64,000 nt of DNA from Kaistia defluvii (GCF_040548815.1 NZ_JBEPSM010000001.1:124001-188000), one strand, 5' to 3'. Positions 17,157 through 26,377 are shown, counted from the first letter of the stretch. Made by a program: numbers and translations. The notes: generated by a model from the letters alone, not told the origin.

Positions 17157-18608
17157 TCACGAGGGTGAGGCGCTCCGCGCCTTGTCCGGCCGTGCGGCCA
17201 TGCCGATCGCCGCCTCCAGCACCGTGAAGACGCGTTCGTCCTGGCATTGCGAGACGTTGAAGCGCAGGTAATTGCCGGCGGATTGCGCGACGCTGAAGGC
17301 GTTGCCCGGGGCCAGCACGATGCCGTGCCCGAGCGCCGCCCGGGCGACATCGGCGGCGTCGATGCCTTCGGGCAGCCGGCACCAGAGGAACATGCCGGCC
17401 TGCGGCTCGATCCACGGCACGAGCCCCAGGGTCCTCAACTTCGCGCCGACTTCCAGCCGCGCGCGCGACAGGCGCAGCCGCAGAGCTTCCAGATGCTTGC
17501 GATAGCCGCCGTCGCGCAGCACGGCCAGCGTCAGCTCGGCATTGAGCCGCCCGCCGCCAAAGGTGGTGGCGATCTTCAGATCGATCAGCCCTTCGATCCA
17601 GTCTGGACGCGTGGCGATGAAGCCGCAGCGCGCCGAGGCGGAAAGCGTCTTGGAGAAGCTGCCGATCTGGATCACCCGCTCCAGTCCGTCGAAGGCCGCG
17701 AGCCGCGGCGCGGGCAGGGCCTCGAAATCGGCGAAGATGTCATCCTCGATGATGGTGAGCGCGAACTGCTCGGCGAGCTTCAGCACGCGATGCGCGATGA
17801 CGGGCGAGAGCGTGGCGCCGGTCGGATTGTGGATCGCCGAATTCGTGATGTAGAGGCGCGGCCGCCGCTCGGCGCAGACCTGCGCGAACGCTTCGATATC
17901 GGGGCCGTTGGGCGTGTAAGGCACGCTGACGATGACGACGCGATGCGCCTTCAACAGCGCCTGGAAATTGAAATAGCAGGGGTCGTCGACGAGCACCACG
18001 TCCCCCGGCTCGACCAGGAAGCGGCAGAGCAGGTCGATGCTCTGCGTGCCGGAATCCGTCAGCAGGATCTGGTCCGGCGGCGCCTCGACGCCCTTCTCGG
18101 CGAGCCGGCGGCCGATCAGCTGGCGCAGCGGCGCCAGGCCGAGCGGCGTGCCGTAATCGCTGAGCGCCGCGCTGTCGGCGCGCGACAGGCTGCGCAGCGC
18201 CCGGCGCAGCCCATCCTCCGGAAACCAGGCCGGCGGCAGCCAGCCGCAGCCGGGCTTCAGGTCGCCATCGCCGGCATCGAGCGATTGCCGCGACACCCAG
18301 AAGGGATCGATCTCGCGGTCGAGCTTCGGCCCGATTTCCGAAAGCGCCAGCGGCGCCGTCTGGCTGGCGACATAGAAGCCCGAGCCCGGCCGCGACTGGA
18401 TCAGCCCTTCGCCGACGAGGCGCTCATAGGCTTCCACCACGGTCGAGGTCGAGACCCGCAGGCTCGCCGCCAGCGCGCGGATCGATGGCAGCTTCGCGCC
18501 CGCCGTCAGGCTGCGATTGGCGACGCGCTGCCGGATCACGGCCATGACCTGCGCGGTGAGCGTGCCGTCGCCGGCAATCCTGTCCATCCGTATTGTTTCC
18601 GTCGCCAT
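17157..18608 (-). CDS. MocR/PdxR-type GntR-aminotransferase regulator
   Basis: A 483-aa fusion of a GntR winged helix-turn-helix and an aminotransferase-like domain. The DNA-binding part includes LPSIRALAASLRVSTSTVVE and GEGLIQSRPGSGFYV. The second domain has ITNSAIHNPTGATL, IEDDIFADFE and GSFSKTLSASARCGFI with the PLP Lys retained. MocR proteins usually sense PLP adducts and control a divergent neighbour. I use the ATG at 18608; the long extension to 18980 runs over the divergent gene and is not coding. The EamA permease gene diverges 87 bases away and is the probable target. Confidence 0.9.
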   Translation of the reverse strand: MATETIRMDRIAGDGTLTAQVMAVIRQRVANRSLTAGAKLPSIRALAASLRVSTSTVVEAYERLVGEGLIQSRPGSGFYVASQTAPLALSEIGPKLDREIDPFWVSRQSLDAGDGDLKPGCGWLPPAWFPEDGLRRALRSLSRADSAALSDYGTPLGLAPLRQLIGRRLAEKGVEAPPDQILLTDSGTQSIDLLCRFLVEPGDVVLVDDPCYFNFQALLKAHRVVIVSVPYTPNGPDIEAFAQVCAERRPRLYITNSAIHNPTGATLSPVIAHRVLKLAEQFALTIIEDDIFADFEALPAPRLAAFDGLERVIQIGSFSKTLSASARCGFIATRPDWIEGLIDLKIATTFGGGRLNAELTLAVLRDGGYRKHLEALRLRLSRARLEVGAKLRTLGLVPWIEPQAGMFLWCRLPEGIDAADVARAALGHGIVLAPGNAFSVAQSAGNYLRFNVSQCQDERVFTVLEAAIGMAARPDKARSASPS

Positions 18609-18695
18609 AACAGTTTCAACCAACTGTACCGCTCTGTGTCTGGTCGAAAAAGCCCCCGCGCGCGATGAAACGTCGGGATCTTGAAAAGGTGCGAC

Positions 18696-19559
18696 ATGGA
18701 CAAGGCGACGAGCGGCTGGATCAGCGGATTCATCGGCGTGCTCATCTTCAGCGGCTCGCTGCCGGCGACCCGGACGGCCGTGCTGCAGTTCGATCCGGTG
18801 TTCCTGACCGTGGCGCGCGCCGCGATCGCCGGCCTGTTGGCGCTCGCGCTTTTGCTGCTGCTTCGCCAGAAGCGGCCGGCGCGCGAAGACCTCGTGCCGC
18901 TCGCCGTCGTCGCGGGGGGCGTGGTGCTGGGCTTTCCGCTGCTGACCGCGCTGGCGCTCCAGCATGTCACCTCGGCCCATTCGATCGTCTTCATCGGCCT
19001 GCTGCCGCTTTCGACCGCGCTCTTCGGCGTCATCCGCGGCGGCGAGCGGCCGCGACCGGCCTTCTGGTTCTTTTCCGGGCTGGGCAGCGCGGCCGTCGCC
19101 GGCTTCGCGCTGGCGCAGGGGCTGACGGCTTCGCCCGCGGGCGACCTGCTGATGCTGGCGGCGATCCTCGTCTGCGGCCTCGGCTATGCGGAGGGCGGCC
19201 GGCTTTCGCGCACGATCGGCGGCTGGCAGGTGATCTCCTGGGCGCTGGTGCTGTCGTTGCCGGTGATGCTGGCCGTATCGGCGCTCTACTGGCCACCCAG
19301 CTTCGCCGGCATCGGCGCGCCGGCCTGGCTCAGCCTCGGCTATGTCTCGCTGTTCAGCATGCTGATCGGCTTCGTGTTCTGGTATCGCGGCCTGTCAAAG
19401 GGCGGCATCGCCGCCGTCGGCCAGCTGCAATTGCTGCAGCCCTTCTTCGGCCTGGCGCTCGCCGCCTGGCTGCTGCGCGAACCCGTCAGCTGGATGATGG
19501 TGGTGGTGACGCTGGCCGTCATCGCCTGCGTCGCCGGCGCCCGGCGGTTTGCGCGCTGA
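18696..19559 (+). CDS. EamA/DMT-family permease
   Basis: A 287-aa inner-membrane protein with about ten predicted helices in two EamA repeats, for example LLALALLLLLRQKRPARE early and LGYVSLFSMLIGFVFWYRGL late. Members export amino acids and other small metabolites. The ATG at 18696 has AAAGGTG upstream; a TTG at 18681 would add five residues. It is divergent from the MocR-type gene, and MocR-permease pairs are common, suggesting PLP- or amino-acid-linked regulation. Substrate unknown. Confidence 0.87.
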   Translation: MDKATSGWISGFIGVLIFSGSLPATRTAVLQFDPVFLTVARAAIAGLLALALLLLLRQKRPAREDLVPLAVVAGGVVLGFPLLTALALQHVTSAHSIVFIGLLPLSTALFGVIRGGERPRPAFWFFSGLGSAAVAGFALAQGLTASPAGDLLMLAAILVCGLGYAEGGRLSRTIGGWQVISWALVLSLPVMLAVSALYWPPSFAGIGAPAWLSLGYVSLFSMLIGFVFWYRGLSKGGIAAVGQLQLLQPFFGLALAAWLLREPVSWMMVVVTLAVIACVAGARRFAR

Positions 19560-19573
19560 GAGGCGTCCGGAAA

Positions 19574-19692
19574 ACCCTCACCCCAGCCCTCTCCCGCACG
19601 CGGGAGAGGGGGCCGATCGAGTTTGATCTCGACCTTTCGACCCCGCCCGCGGGAAAGCCCTCTCCCGCGGGCGGGAGAGGGTTGGGTGAGGG
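19574..19692. repeat. Palindromic intergenic repeat (REP-like)
   Basis: The left arm, CCCTCACCCCAGCCCTCTCC beginning at 19576, is the reverse complement, with a base or two of difference, of the right arm ending at 19692 (GGAGAGGGTTGGGTGAGGG). Within each half the CTCTCCCGC / GCGGGAGAG sequence forms its own hairpin (19590-19610 and 19659-19681). The whole is a nested, probably mobile or transcription-terminating intergenic repeat between the EamA and dioxygenase genes. Confidence 0.65.
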
Positions 19693-19832
19693 TCTTGCTT
19701 CCTGCTCGCCCTCTCGGTCACACCGGGCGACAGATCGTTCACCGAACCCTGCGTGGCGGGGGCGGGGCGGCTCGCCTACATTCCCTCTCGAACGAGCGCG
19801 GCCTTCACGCGCTCCCGAAACGGGAGATTCCC

Positions 19833-20762
19833 ATGTCGAACGGCATCCACCACGTCACCGCGATCTCCGGTCCGGCGCGGCGTAATCTCGAATTCTATGC
19901 CGGCGTGCTCGGCCTTCGCCTCGTCAAGAAGACCGTCAATTTCGACGACCCGCGCACCTATCACTTCTATTACGGCGACGAGATCGGCCATCCCGGCACC
20001 ATCCTGACCTTCTTCCCCTGGGAGCATGCAGCAGCCGGGCAAGTCGGCCGTGGCGAGACCTTCGAGACCGCCTTCCGCGTGCCCGCATCGTCGATCGGCT
20101 ACTGGACGCAGCGCTTCCTGGAAAAGGGTGTCTCGCACGAGACGCCGTCGCGCCGCTTCGGCGAACCGGTGCTCGCCTTCCGCGACCCGGATGGCATGCG
20201 GCTGGCGCTGGTCGGCGTTGCCGGAGCTGAGGCGGAGCCTGGCTTCAGCGCGGGCGACATCCCGGCCGAGCATGCGCTTCGCGGTTTTCATTCCGTAACG
20301 CTGCTGCTCGACGACGCCGCCGCGACCGGCGCGATCCTGAGCGACGTCTTCGGCTTCCAGAAGGGCGGAAGCGAGGAGGCGACGCAGCGCTACCAGGTCG
20401 AGGGCACGACGCTGGGCGGCATCGTCGATCTCCGTGTCGTCGGCGGTTTTCCGCGCGGCAATCTCGGCGCCGGCACGGTGCACCATGTTGCCTTCCGGGC
20501 GGCGGATGACGCGTCGCAGGAGGCGATGGTGCGCAAGCTGGCCGAGAACCACGGCCAGCGCACGACCGCTCAGAAGAACCGGGACTATTTCCGCTCGGTC
20601 TATTTCCGCGAGCCGGGCGGCGTGCTGTTCGAGATCGCCACCGACGTTCCCGGTTTCGCGGTCGACGAGCCGCAGGCGAGCCTCGGCCAATCGCTGAAGC
20701 TGCCGGCCTTCCTGGAGCCGCGCCGCGCCGAACTCGAAGCCGTCCTGCCGCAACTCACCTAA
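19833..20762 (+). CDS. VOC-family ring-cleaving dioxygenase (MhqO-like)
   Basis: A 309-aa protein made of two glyoxalase/bleomycin-resistance (VOC) modules. It opens with GIHHVTAISGPARRNLEFYA, the usual first strand and metal-ligand His. The second module begins RGFHSVTLLLDD, continues with GTVHHVAFRA, and YFREPGGVLFEIATD supplies the C-terminal metal-ligand Glu. Length and layout match MhqO/LinE-like enzymes that act on hydroquinones. The ATG has a GGGAG site. It is convergent with the gene block at 20.85-24.9 kb and ends at the first copy of the duplicated terminator. Confidence 0.86.
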   Translation: MSNGIHHVTAISGPARRNLEFYAGVLGLRLVKKTVNFDDPRTYHFYYGDEIGHPGTILTFFPWEHAAAGQVGRGETFETAFRVPASSIGYWTQRFLEKGVSHETPSRRFGEPVLAFRDPDGMRLALVGVAGAEAEPGFSAGDIPAEHALRGFHSVTLLLDDAAATGAILSDVFGFQKGGSEEATQRYQVEGTTLGGIVDLRVVGGFPRGNLGAGTVHHVAFRAADDASQEAMVRKLAENHGQRTTAQKNRDYFRSVYFREPGGVLFEIATDVPGFAVDEPQASLGQSLKLPAFLEPRRAELEAVLPQLT

Positions 20763-20771
20763 CGGAACGGC

Positions 20772-20828
20772 GCCCTGCGCCCAACAAAAAGCCCGCGCGG
20801 AGCGATCCGCGCGGGCCCCTTTGTTGGG
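20772..20828. terminator. Terminator, left copy of a duplicated element
   Basis: A GC-rich hairpin (AGCCCGCGCGGA / TCCGCGCGGGC) flanked by CCCAACAAA on the left and TTTGTTGGG on the right, so it terminates in both directions. It serves the dioxygenase gene and the leftward hydrolase gene. The same sequence, differing by a few bases and A-run length, recurs at 24943-24996. Confidence 0.85.
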
Positions 20829-20853
20829 TTTGAGATTGAAGGATTGCGTCTGA

Positions 20854-22287
20854 CTAGTTGGAGACGGGAGGAGACAATCCAATCGCGGCCCGCGTTCGCT
20901 TCCATGCCTCGAAATCCGACGTGGTAGGACGACGCATCGAGGCAAGCTTTTCGAAGAATGCGTCGGCCGCAGCATGAACGTTGTTTGCGGCGGCCCGATG
21001 GGCGATCCGCTCCACCGCGCTATCCATATTCGGGCTCATGGCGGCAATCGCGAAGACTCCGAGATCGGCCGATTGTGCATCGCTGCACCGGAGCACGATT
21101 TGTTGGGCCGCGCAGGCAGCGGTCTCGTCCGATGCGAAGGGGAGGAGGTAGCAGAGGTCGCTAAACTCCATATGACCTCGAATGATCTCCATCCCGCGAT
21201 GCGTGTCGAGGAATTTTCGAGTCGCCCCCAGGTCATAGCGAAGCGTCCACGACAGAAGAGTTGCCGATAGTGCCAGAGGTGTCCCCGCGTCTAGGAAGGC
21301 GTCTTGAAATATCTTGGGGAATCCCCTCTTTGCGGCCCCGAGCTTTAGCGATCTGGATGCGGATTCTCGGAAGCCGTCCCAGTCTCGTCGTGCAAGGTAG
21401 GCTATGGCCTTCCGTAAATGCCACTCTGCCTCCATTACGCCCTCGTCGTGTAGCTTCCTGAGTGTCCGGGTCTCACCATGGCTCTGGTAAAGATAATCGA
21501 CCGCGGAAATTGCGGTCGCTATGTCGGCTGTCGAGGCGGTGCAGACTTCTGAATGACGCCATGTGCCATCGGCAGTCAGGGATTCGAATGCGGGCCGCAG
21601 CAATCCATCCTCTTTCCATTTTAGCTCAATGCCATGGTCGACATTGAGGTAGTGGATTTCGGCGCGGGAGCTTCTCACTTGTTGGGCATCAAGAACGTGA
21701 ATTGTGTCTCCGATGGAATGAGTCGGCAGATAAATCCGGAATTTTGTTTGGAGCGTGCTTTGATTGAGGCTGTCGACGAGATCCGGACACTGGGCGTTCT
21801 TTGGCAACTGCTTGAGACGCTGGGCACGGGAGACCGAGGCACCCAGTCGAAAGTGGGGGGTGACAGCAACCGAGCAGGCAATCTCCGGATTCTCATTCAG
21901 CCCCAGGCGCAGGGAGGCGTAGCCGCCCATTGAAAAGCCCCAAGAGACCGTGCGTCGTGGATTCCATTGGACGCCGAGCTCGCGGATATGGGCGACAATC
22001 GCACTCCAGTCCGTGATGAAAAAGTCCGTCGATCGCGACTGGAAGATCACATAGTTGCAGTCGATCGGCGCTAGCAAACTGCGATAAACGGGACGATTAA
22101 CGTCCAGCTCGCCAGGACCAAACACGACGAGCAGCGGTTTGCCTGGACCTTGAAAGCGTTGTCGACAACGCGTGTTCACTCCAAGGTCGGCGGCCTTCTC
22201 TGTTGACGGAACGGCGGCAGACGAGGGCCGAATGATTTCGGATAGCGCCGCGCACATGCTGCTAATTAGCGACAAGGTATCTCTCAC
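20854..22287 (-). CDS. Alpha/beta-hydrolase-like protein with long helical C-terminus
   Basis: A 477-aa protein. The N-terminal 220 residues look like an alpha/beta-hydrolase: PLLVVFGPGELDV as a core strand, VSWGFSMGGYASLRLG with the nucleophile elbow G-F-S-M-G-G, and YLNVDHGIEL as the likely catalytic-His segment. The remaining 250 residues are helical with no recognised domain. There is no signal peptide. It follows the GT9 gene on the same strand (24-base gap), so it may add or remove an acyl group on a glycan or act on the same acceptor. Function is inferred only from fold and context. Confidence 0.65.
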   Translation of the reverse strand: MRDTLSLISSMCAALSEIIRPSSAAVPSTEKAADLGVNTRCRQRFQGPGKPLLVVFGPGELDVNRPVYRSLLAPIDCNYVIFQSRSTDFFITDWSAIVAHIRELGVQWNPRRTVSWGFSMGGYASLRLGLNENPEIACSVAVTPHFRLGASVSRAQRLKQLPKNAQCPDLVDSLNQSTLQTKFRIYLPTHSIGDTIHVLDAQQVRSSRAEIHYLNVDHGIELKWKEDGLLRPAFESLTADGTWRHSEVCTASTADIATAISAVDYLYQSHGETRTLRKLHDEGVMEAEWHLRKAIAYLARRDWDGFRESASRSLKLGAAKRGFPKIFQDAFLDAGTPLALSATLLSWTLRYDLGATRKFLDTHRGMEIIRGHMEFSDLCYLLPFASDETAACAAQQIVLRCSDAQSADLGVFAIAAMSPNMDSAVERIAHRAAANNVHAAADAFFEKLASMRRPTTSDFEAWKRTRAAIGLSPPVSN

Positions 22288-22311
22288 CGTTTCAACGCAG
22301 TTCCATAGCCC

Positions 22312-23451
22312 CTATCGATGCACTTCGGCGCTGTTCAGCTTCTCAGAAGTGACCTGCCAGACGAATTCGAGCGGCAGATCCATGCAGCGGTGGTCGAACA
22401 GGCATTGCGCCATTCTCGTAGCATGGCAGGGCGCGCAGGGGACGTCGTTTCGCAGGACACTGACATTGGGTCCATCCGGTGCCCAAACGTCATGGTCGGC
22501 GTGGCCTGAAAACAGCACCACTGCAGGCGACCCGCCAGACGCTGCCACGTGGGCCAGACCCGTATCAAGACCCACAAAGAGCGTGCTGTCCGTGATCGCA
22601 TTGACTGCTTCCAGCAGTGTCATCTCCCCGGCGCGATTGACGAGCGATGCTCCAGGCACAGCCGCGGCTATGGCGGAACAAGTCTCCCTGTCCTTGGCAT
22701 CACCGACGAGTACGACCTCGAATCCACGCTCTATCAGACGTCTGCAAAGGGCGATCCAACGCTCCGTTCGCCACATTTTGATTGGCGATCTCGCGCTTGG
22801 AGCTATGGCGATCCTCCTCCCGCTCTTTGCGTGATCTCCGGCCATTGCGAGAGCCTCCGGTTTGTCACCAGGGACCCGGATACTGGCGATGGCAGCCTCG
22901 ATGAGGATCGAGAGGCGAGCGCGATTGGTTAGTCCTTGGGCACTCCGGCGTCTCGCGCTCTTTTCCAGTTCGGGGAGCTCGATGTCCAGGCGCGATGTGG
23001 AACGACCAGACGCGTAGCCGACCATGAAGCGAGCGCTAAAACCGTGAAGGATCTCTCGGGTATCGCCGTCGTGGCGGAGATCGATAGCTACGTCGTAAGT
23101 CGCCTGACGCAAAGCTAGGACAGCAGGCTCATTGACGAGAGTTGTTCTACCCTCGACCAGCAAAGCACTGGCTCCAACGACGCGATCTACAACCTGAAGT
23201 GACTGGGCGAAATCGACTAGACTCGCCGCACATAGCAGCGTTATGTCTGCATTTATCCATGCTGACCTAAGTAGATTAAGGGCGGGTATCGCCGTTACGA
23301 GGTCACCTAGGTGATCGATTTTAACAACAAGTACAGTAAATCGACCGCGGTCGTCGCCTTCAATTTTCTTAGCAGCGACGATCCCTGGGACACTGTCCGC
23401 CGCGCGCAGCCCTTCTCGGAACCGCTGCAGTATGGTTTTTAGTCGTGCCAT
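22312..23451 (-). CDS. GT9-family glycosyltransferase (heptosyltransferase-like)
   Basis: A 379-aa GT-B fold protein. VLVVKIDHLGDLVTAIPALN at about 40-59 is the classical GT9 start, KMWRTERWIALCRRLIERGF and VVLVGDAKD form the second Rossmann half, and FVGLDTGLAHVAASGG is the ADP-sugar-binding motif. PCAPC followed later by QC and RC gives the Cys set commonly seen in this family. Expected role is transfer of heptose or a related sugar to LPS core or another glycan. It is divergent from the other GT9-like gene (167-base, AT-rich gap). Confidence 0.88.
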   Translation of the reverse strand: MARLKTILQRFREGLRAADSVPGIVAAKKIEGDDRGRFTVLVVKIDHLGDLVTAIPALNLLRSAWINADITLLCAASLVDFAQSLQVVDRVVGASALLVEGRTTLVNEPAVLALRQATYDVAIDLRHDGDTREILHGFSARFMVGYASGRSTSRLDIELPELEKSARRRSAQGLTNRARLSILIEAAIASIRVPGDKPEALAMAGDHAKSGRRIAIAPSARSPIKMWRTERWIALCRRLIERGFEVVLVGDAKDRETCSAIAAAVPGASLVNRAGEMTLLEAVNAITDSTLFVGLDTGLAHVAASGGSPAVVLFSGHADHDVWAPDGPNVSVLRNDVPCAPCHATRMAQCLFDHRCMDLPLEFVWQVTSEKLNSAEVHR

Positions 23452-23618
23452 AAATGAATCTTATGTCCGGAGCGTCGTTCTTGATCAAACGGGGGGGCAA
23501 TTTTACGGCTCGCAGATAATATGTCTAGCGGCGAATTATATATAGATGCATAAGTTCATTTTATCTGCGTCGGCCCGCCATTGCTTACGCTGAGCGATGG
23601 GGGAGAGGATATAGTAAA

Positions 23619-24917
23619 TTGAAAAAAGTATTGGCCGAATTTAGACGATTCTCGCGGCGCGTCGCTGCGATCAAGCAGGCTCGACAGATAGCCAAGGATA
23701 TTCGAGAGCGTCGACAAGATGCGAAGGCGGGATTGCTACCCAAAGTTGCTATCCGGGTGACCGGAGGCATTGGCGATCATATCGTGGCCGCGCGGTTCTT
23801 AAGGGATCTGCTGGCGGCAGCAGGCCCACTCGCCTTCGACGTCTATTCGCCCAAGCGAGAGGTCGCGGCATGGATCTTCCAAGCGCTGGATGCTCCCGTG
23901 CGGTGTTTCAACGAGAGGATTCTCTGGGACCGCCTTCGACCCGACTATGTCCTCTCACTCTATGTTACCCAGTTTGCCGTCGTGTACGCCGATACGGCCG
24001 ACTGGCAGTATCTATCCGAGCACGCGCCACGGCTTTTTGAAATTTGCGTCAAGCTCGAGGAATTTCGCCCGCGTATCGAGACGTGCGTTCAAAACCATCC
24101 GCTGCTGGACGGTCATCTGGGCCGGATTGCCACCTTTATGGGTTTCGCCCGGCGAAATTTTCTGCAGGGAATGGCCGGCATCCCGTACGGCGGCGACATG
24201 TTGGCCCTCGACACGGATCCGGATGCTTTAGTAAAGTTCGGACTTGCCGGTAAGCGCTACATCACTGTTCACAACGGCTTTGATGCAGAGTTCGATAAAG
24301 CCAGCCTGACCTCCACGAAGGTCTATTCCGAATTTAGCAATGTCATCTCACAGACGAAGCGCCTTTTCCCCGACCTCCTCGTCATCCAGGTCGGCACGAG
24401 CACCAGCAGGCCGATTCCTTCGGCGGACATGAATTTAATCGGCGCGACCAACCTTCGCGAACTGGCGGCGATCATCAAGAATTCTTGGCTGAATCTCGAC
24501 AATGAGTCCGGCGTCGTCCATTTGGCCAGTTGCTTCGACGTCCGGTCCTGCGTCGTCTTTGGGCCGACTTCGCTGGAATATTATGCGTATCCGCAGAACA
24601 TCAATTTGCCGCCTCCCGTATGCGGCGGATGCTGGTGGGTCAACGAGGACTGGATGAATCGCTGTGCGAAGGGGCATGAGCAGGCACCATGCATGTCCCA
24701 ACAATCACCGGAGACAGTGGTTGTAGCGCTGCGCGACCATCTGTCCGCCTGGTATGCGGAAGAGCAGGACCTACCGGAAAGGGCTCCGTTCGTCGATGCC
24801 GATGGGGCAACAAGCGCTGAACCAAGGTTTGGCACTAGACTGGTTGTTGACGGCATGGTTCGTTTCGTTCTTGGCACTGTGGGTGCTTGGGTGGCCATCG
24901 GCCAGTTGATAGCCTGA
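23619..24917 (+). CDS. GT9-like glycosyltransferase with C-terminal cysteine cluster
   Basis: A 432-aa protein, probably TTG-started behind GGGAGAGG. A basic N-terminal helix precedes VAIRVTGGIGDHIVAARFLR, a GT9-type first motif. ITVHNGFDAEF, VIQVGTSTS and NLDNESGVVHLASCFDV form the second domain and sugar-nucleotide site. Near the C-terminus is VCGGCWWVNEDWMNRCAKG then APCM, a C-x2-C-W and two later cysteines reminiscent of the metal-binding cluster in autotransporter heptosyltransferases such as TibC. An Ala/Val-rich tail could be membrane-associating. Acceptor is unknown; a protein acceptor is possible. Confidence 0.75.
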   Translation: MKKVLAEFRRFSRRVAAIKQARQIAKDIRERRQDAKAGLLPKVAIRVTGGIGDHIVAARFLRDLLAAAGPLAFDVYSPKREVAAWIFQALDAPVRCFNERILWDRLRPDYVLSLYVTQFAVVYADTADWQYLSEHAPRLFEICVKLEEFRPRIETCVQNHPLLDGHLGRIATFMGFARRNFLQGMAGIPYGGDMLALDTDPDALVKFGLAGKRYITVHNGFDAEFDKASLTSTKVYSEFSNVISQTKRLFPDLLVIQVGTSTSRPIPSADMNLIGATNLRELAAIIKNSWLNLDNESGVVHLASCFDVRSCVVFGPTSLEYYAYPQNINLPPPVCGGCWWVNEDWMNRCAKGHEQAPCMSQQSPETVVVALRDHLSAWYAEEQDLPERAPFVDADGATSAEPRFGTRLVVDGMVRFVLGTVGAWVAIGQLIA

Positions 24918-24942
24918 AGAAGGATACGCGCGTCGCGTGTGA

Positions 24943-24996
24943 CGCCCTACGCCCAACAAAAAAAGCCCGCGCGGAGCGATCCGCGCGGGCTTTGTT
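24943..24996. terminator. Terminator, right copy of the duplicated element
   Basis: Same hairpin as at 20772-20828 with a 7-A run on the left and TTTGTTTTG on the right. It works for the plus-strand GT9 gene and the minus-strand MFS gene. Confidence 0.85.
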
Positions 24997-25024
24997 TTGT
25001 GACGTCCAGCGTCCGGGGCATGCC

Positions 25025-26377
25025 TCAGGCGTTGATGTCGACGTCCTTGGTTTCCTTGCCGAGCACCAGCGCGATCAGCGTCAGCACGCCCATGGCCGAG
25101 AGATAGACGCCGACCCAGAACGGGCTGCCGGCGCCATAGCTCCAGAGCGCCACGGCGATGAACGGCGCCACGGCGGCGCCCAGGATCGACGAGACGTTGT
25201 AGGAAATGCCCGAGCCGGTATAGCGCACATTGGCCGGGAACAGTTCCGGCAACAGCGCGCCCATCGGACCGAAGGTCATGCCCATCAGCGTGAAGCCGAG
25301 GATCAGCCAGGCCATGACGCCAAACGTGCCGAGCGACAGGATCGGCACCCAGAGCAGGCCGAACAGGATGATGCCGAGCGTGACCCAGATCAGCGTCTTG
25401 CGGCGGCCCCAGCGATCGGCCCAGGGGCCGGAGGCGAGCGTGAAGATGCCGAAGAACACGACGCCGGCGATCATCATCAGCACGAAGGTGCGATAATCGA
25501 AGCCGAGGCCCGGCAGCGGCGCGTTGACGCCGGCGCGGCCATAGCTGAGCGAGAACGTCGTCATCAGGTAGAACAGCACATAGGTCGCCAGCATGTAGAA
25601 GGTGCCGAGGATCAGCTCCCTCCAATGCAGCTTGAAGGCGGCGGCGAGCGGAACCTTCTGGACCTTGCCGGTCTCGACCGTCTTCTCGAAAGCGTTGCTC
25701 TCGACGAGGTTGAGCCGGACCCAGAGGCCGACGATCACCATGACGGCCGAGAACAGGAACGGAATGCGCCAGCCCCATTCGAGGAAGGCGGTCGACGGGC
25801 GCGACGGATCGTCGGAGGGCAGCAGCGCCGCGATGATCAGGAACAGGCCGTTGGCGATGATGAAGCCGAGCGGTGCGCCGAGCTGCGGGAAGGTGCCGAA
25901 GATGGCGCGCTTTCCGGGCGGTGCGTTCTCGGTCGCGACCAGCGCCGCGCCGCTCCACTCGCCGCCGAGCGCGAAGCCCTGGGCGAGACGCAGGATCACC
26001 AGCATGGCGGGGGCGAGCCAGCCCACCGTGCCATAGGTCGGCAGCACGCCGATCAGGAAGGTGGCGATGCCCATGGTGAGCAGGGCGCCGACCAGCGTGA
26101 TCTTGCGGCCGCGCTTGTCGCCCATATGGCCGAAGAAGATGGCGCCGAGCGGACGGGCGACCATGGCCGCGCCGAACACGGCGAAGGAGGCGAGCAGCGC
26201 CGTGGTGTCATTGCCGGTCGGGAAGAAGAGGTGCGGGAACACCAGCACCGCCGCCGTGGCGTAGACGTAGAAATCGTAGAACTCGATGGTGGTGCCGACG
26301 AGACTGGCCAGGAGGACGCGAGCGCGCGAATTGGCCGGCGCGGCGTTCCTTGCTGTCGCGGCGAGGGTCGATGCCAT
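25025..26377 (-). CDS. MFS transporter, metabolite:H+ symporter (MHS) type
   Basis: A 450-aa twelve-helix permease from the ATG of MASTLAAT; an ATG three codons earlier at 26386 is also possible. VGTTIEFYDFYVYATAAVLV is the hallmark first helix of MHS symporters (ShiA, ProP and relatives), GHMGDKRGRKITL the loop 2-3 motif, and FALGGEWSGAALVATE the helix 5 motif. Substrates are organic acids, aromatic acids or osmolytes. The frame continues to 26671 without family character, so the upstream part is ignored. It ends at the right copy of the duplicated terminator. Confidence 0.92.
   Translation of the reverse strand: MASTLAATARNAAPANSRARVLLASLVGTTIEFYDFYVYATAAVLVFPHLFFPTGNDTTALLASFAVFGAAMVARPLGAIFFGHMGDKRGRKITLVGALLTMGIATFLIGVLPTYGTVGWLAPAMLVILRLAQGFALGGEWSGAALVATENAPPGKRAIFGTFPQLGAPLGFIIANGLFLIIAALLPSDDPSRPSTAFLEWGWRIPFLFSAVMVIVGLWVRLNLVESNAFEKTVETGKVQKVPLAAAFKLHWRELILGTFYMLATYVLFYLMTTFSLSYGRAGVNAPLPGLGFDYRTFVLMMIAGVVFFGIFTLASGPWADRWGRRKTLIWVTLGIILFGLLWVPILSLGTFGVMAWLILGFTLMGMTFGPMGALLPELFPANVRYTGSGISYNVSSILGAAVAPFIAVALWSYGAGSPFWVGVYLSAMGVLTLIALVLGKETKDVDINA

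Larger units (their letters stand above)
20772..24996. mobile_element. Putative acquired glycan block flanked by duplicated terminators
   Basis: Two near-identical roughly 50-bp terminator sequences bracket three genes (alpha/beta hydrolase, two GT9 proteins) that have visibly lower GC and more relaxed codon use than the dioxygenase and MFS genes outside. Removing the block with one terminator copy would leave dioxygenase and MFS convergent with a single shared terminator, a sensible ancestral order. No recombinase is visible. Independent duplication of a common terminator is an alternative. Confidence 0.5.

Noticed and set aside
16091..17350. A 419-codon minus-strand frame over the aminotransferase
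   Set aside because: Complement of a gene with clear PLP motifs; the product has no family features.
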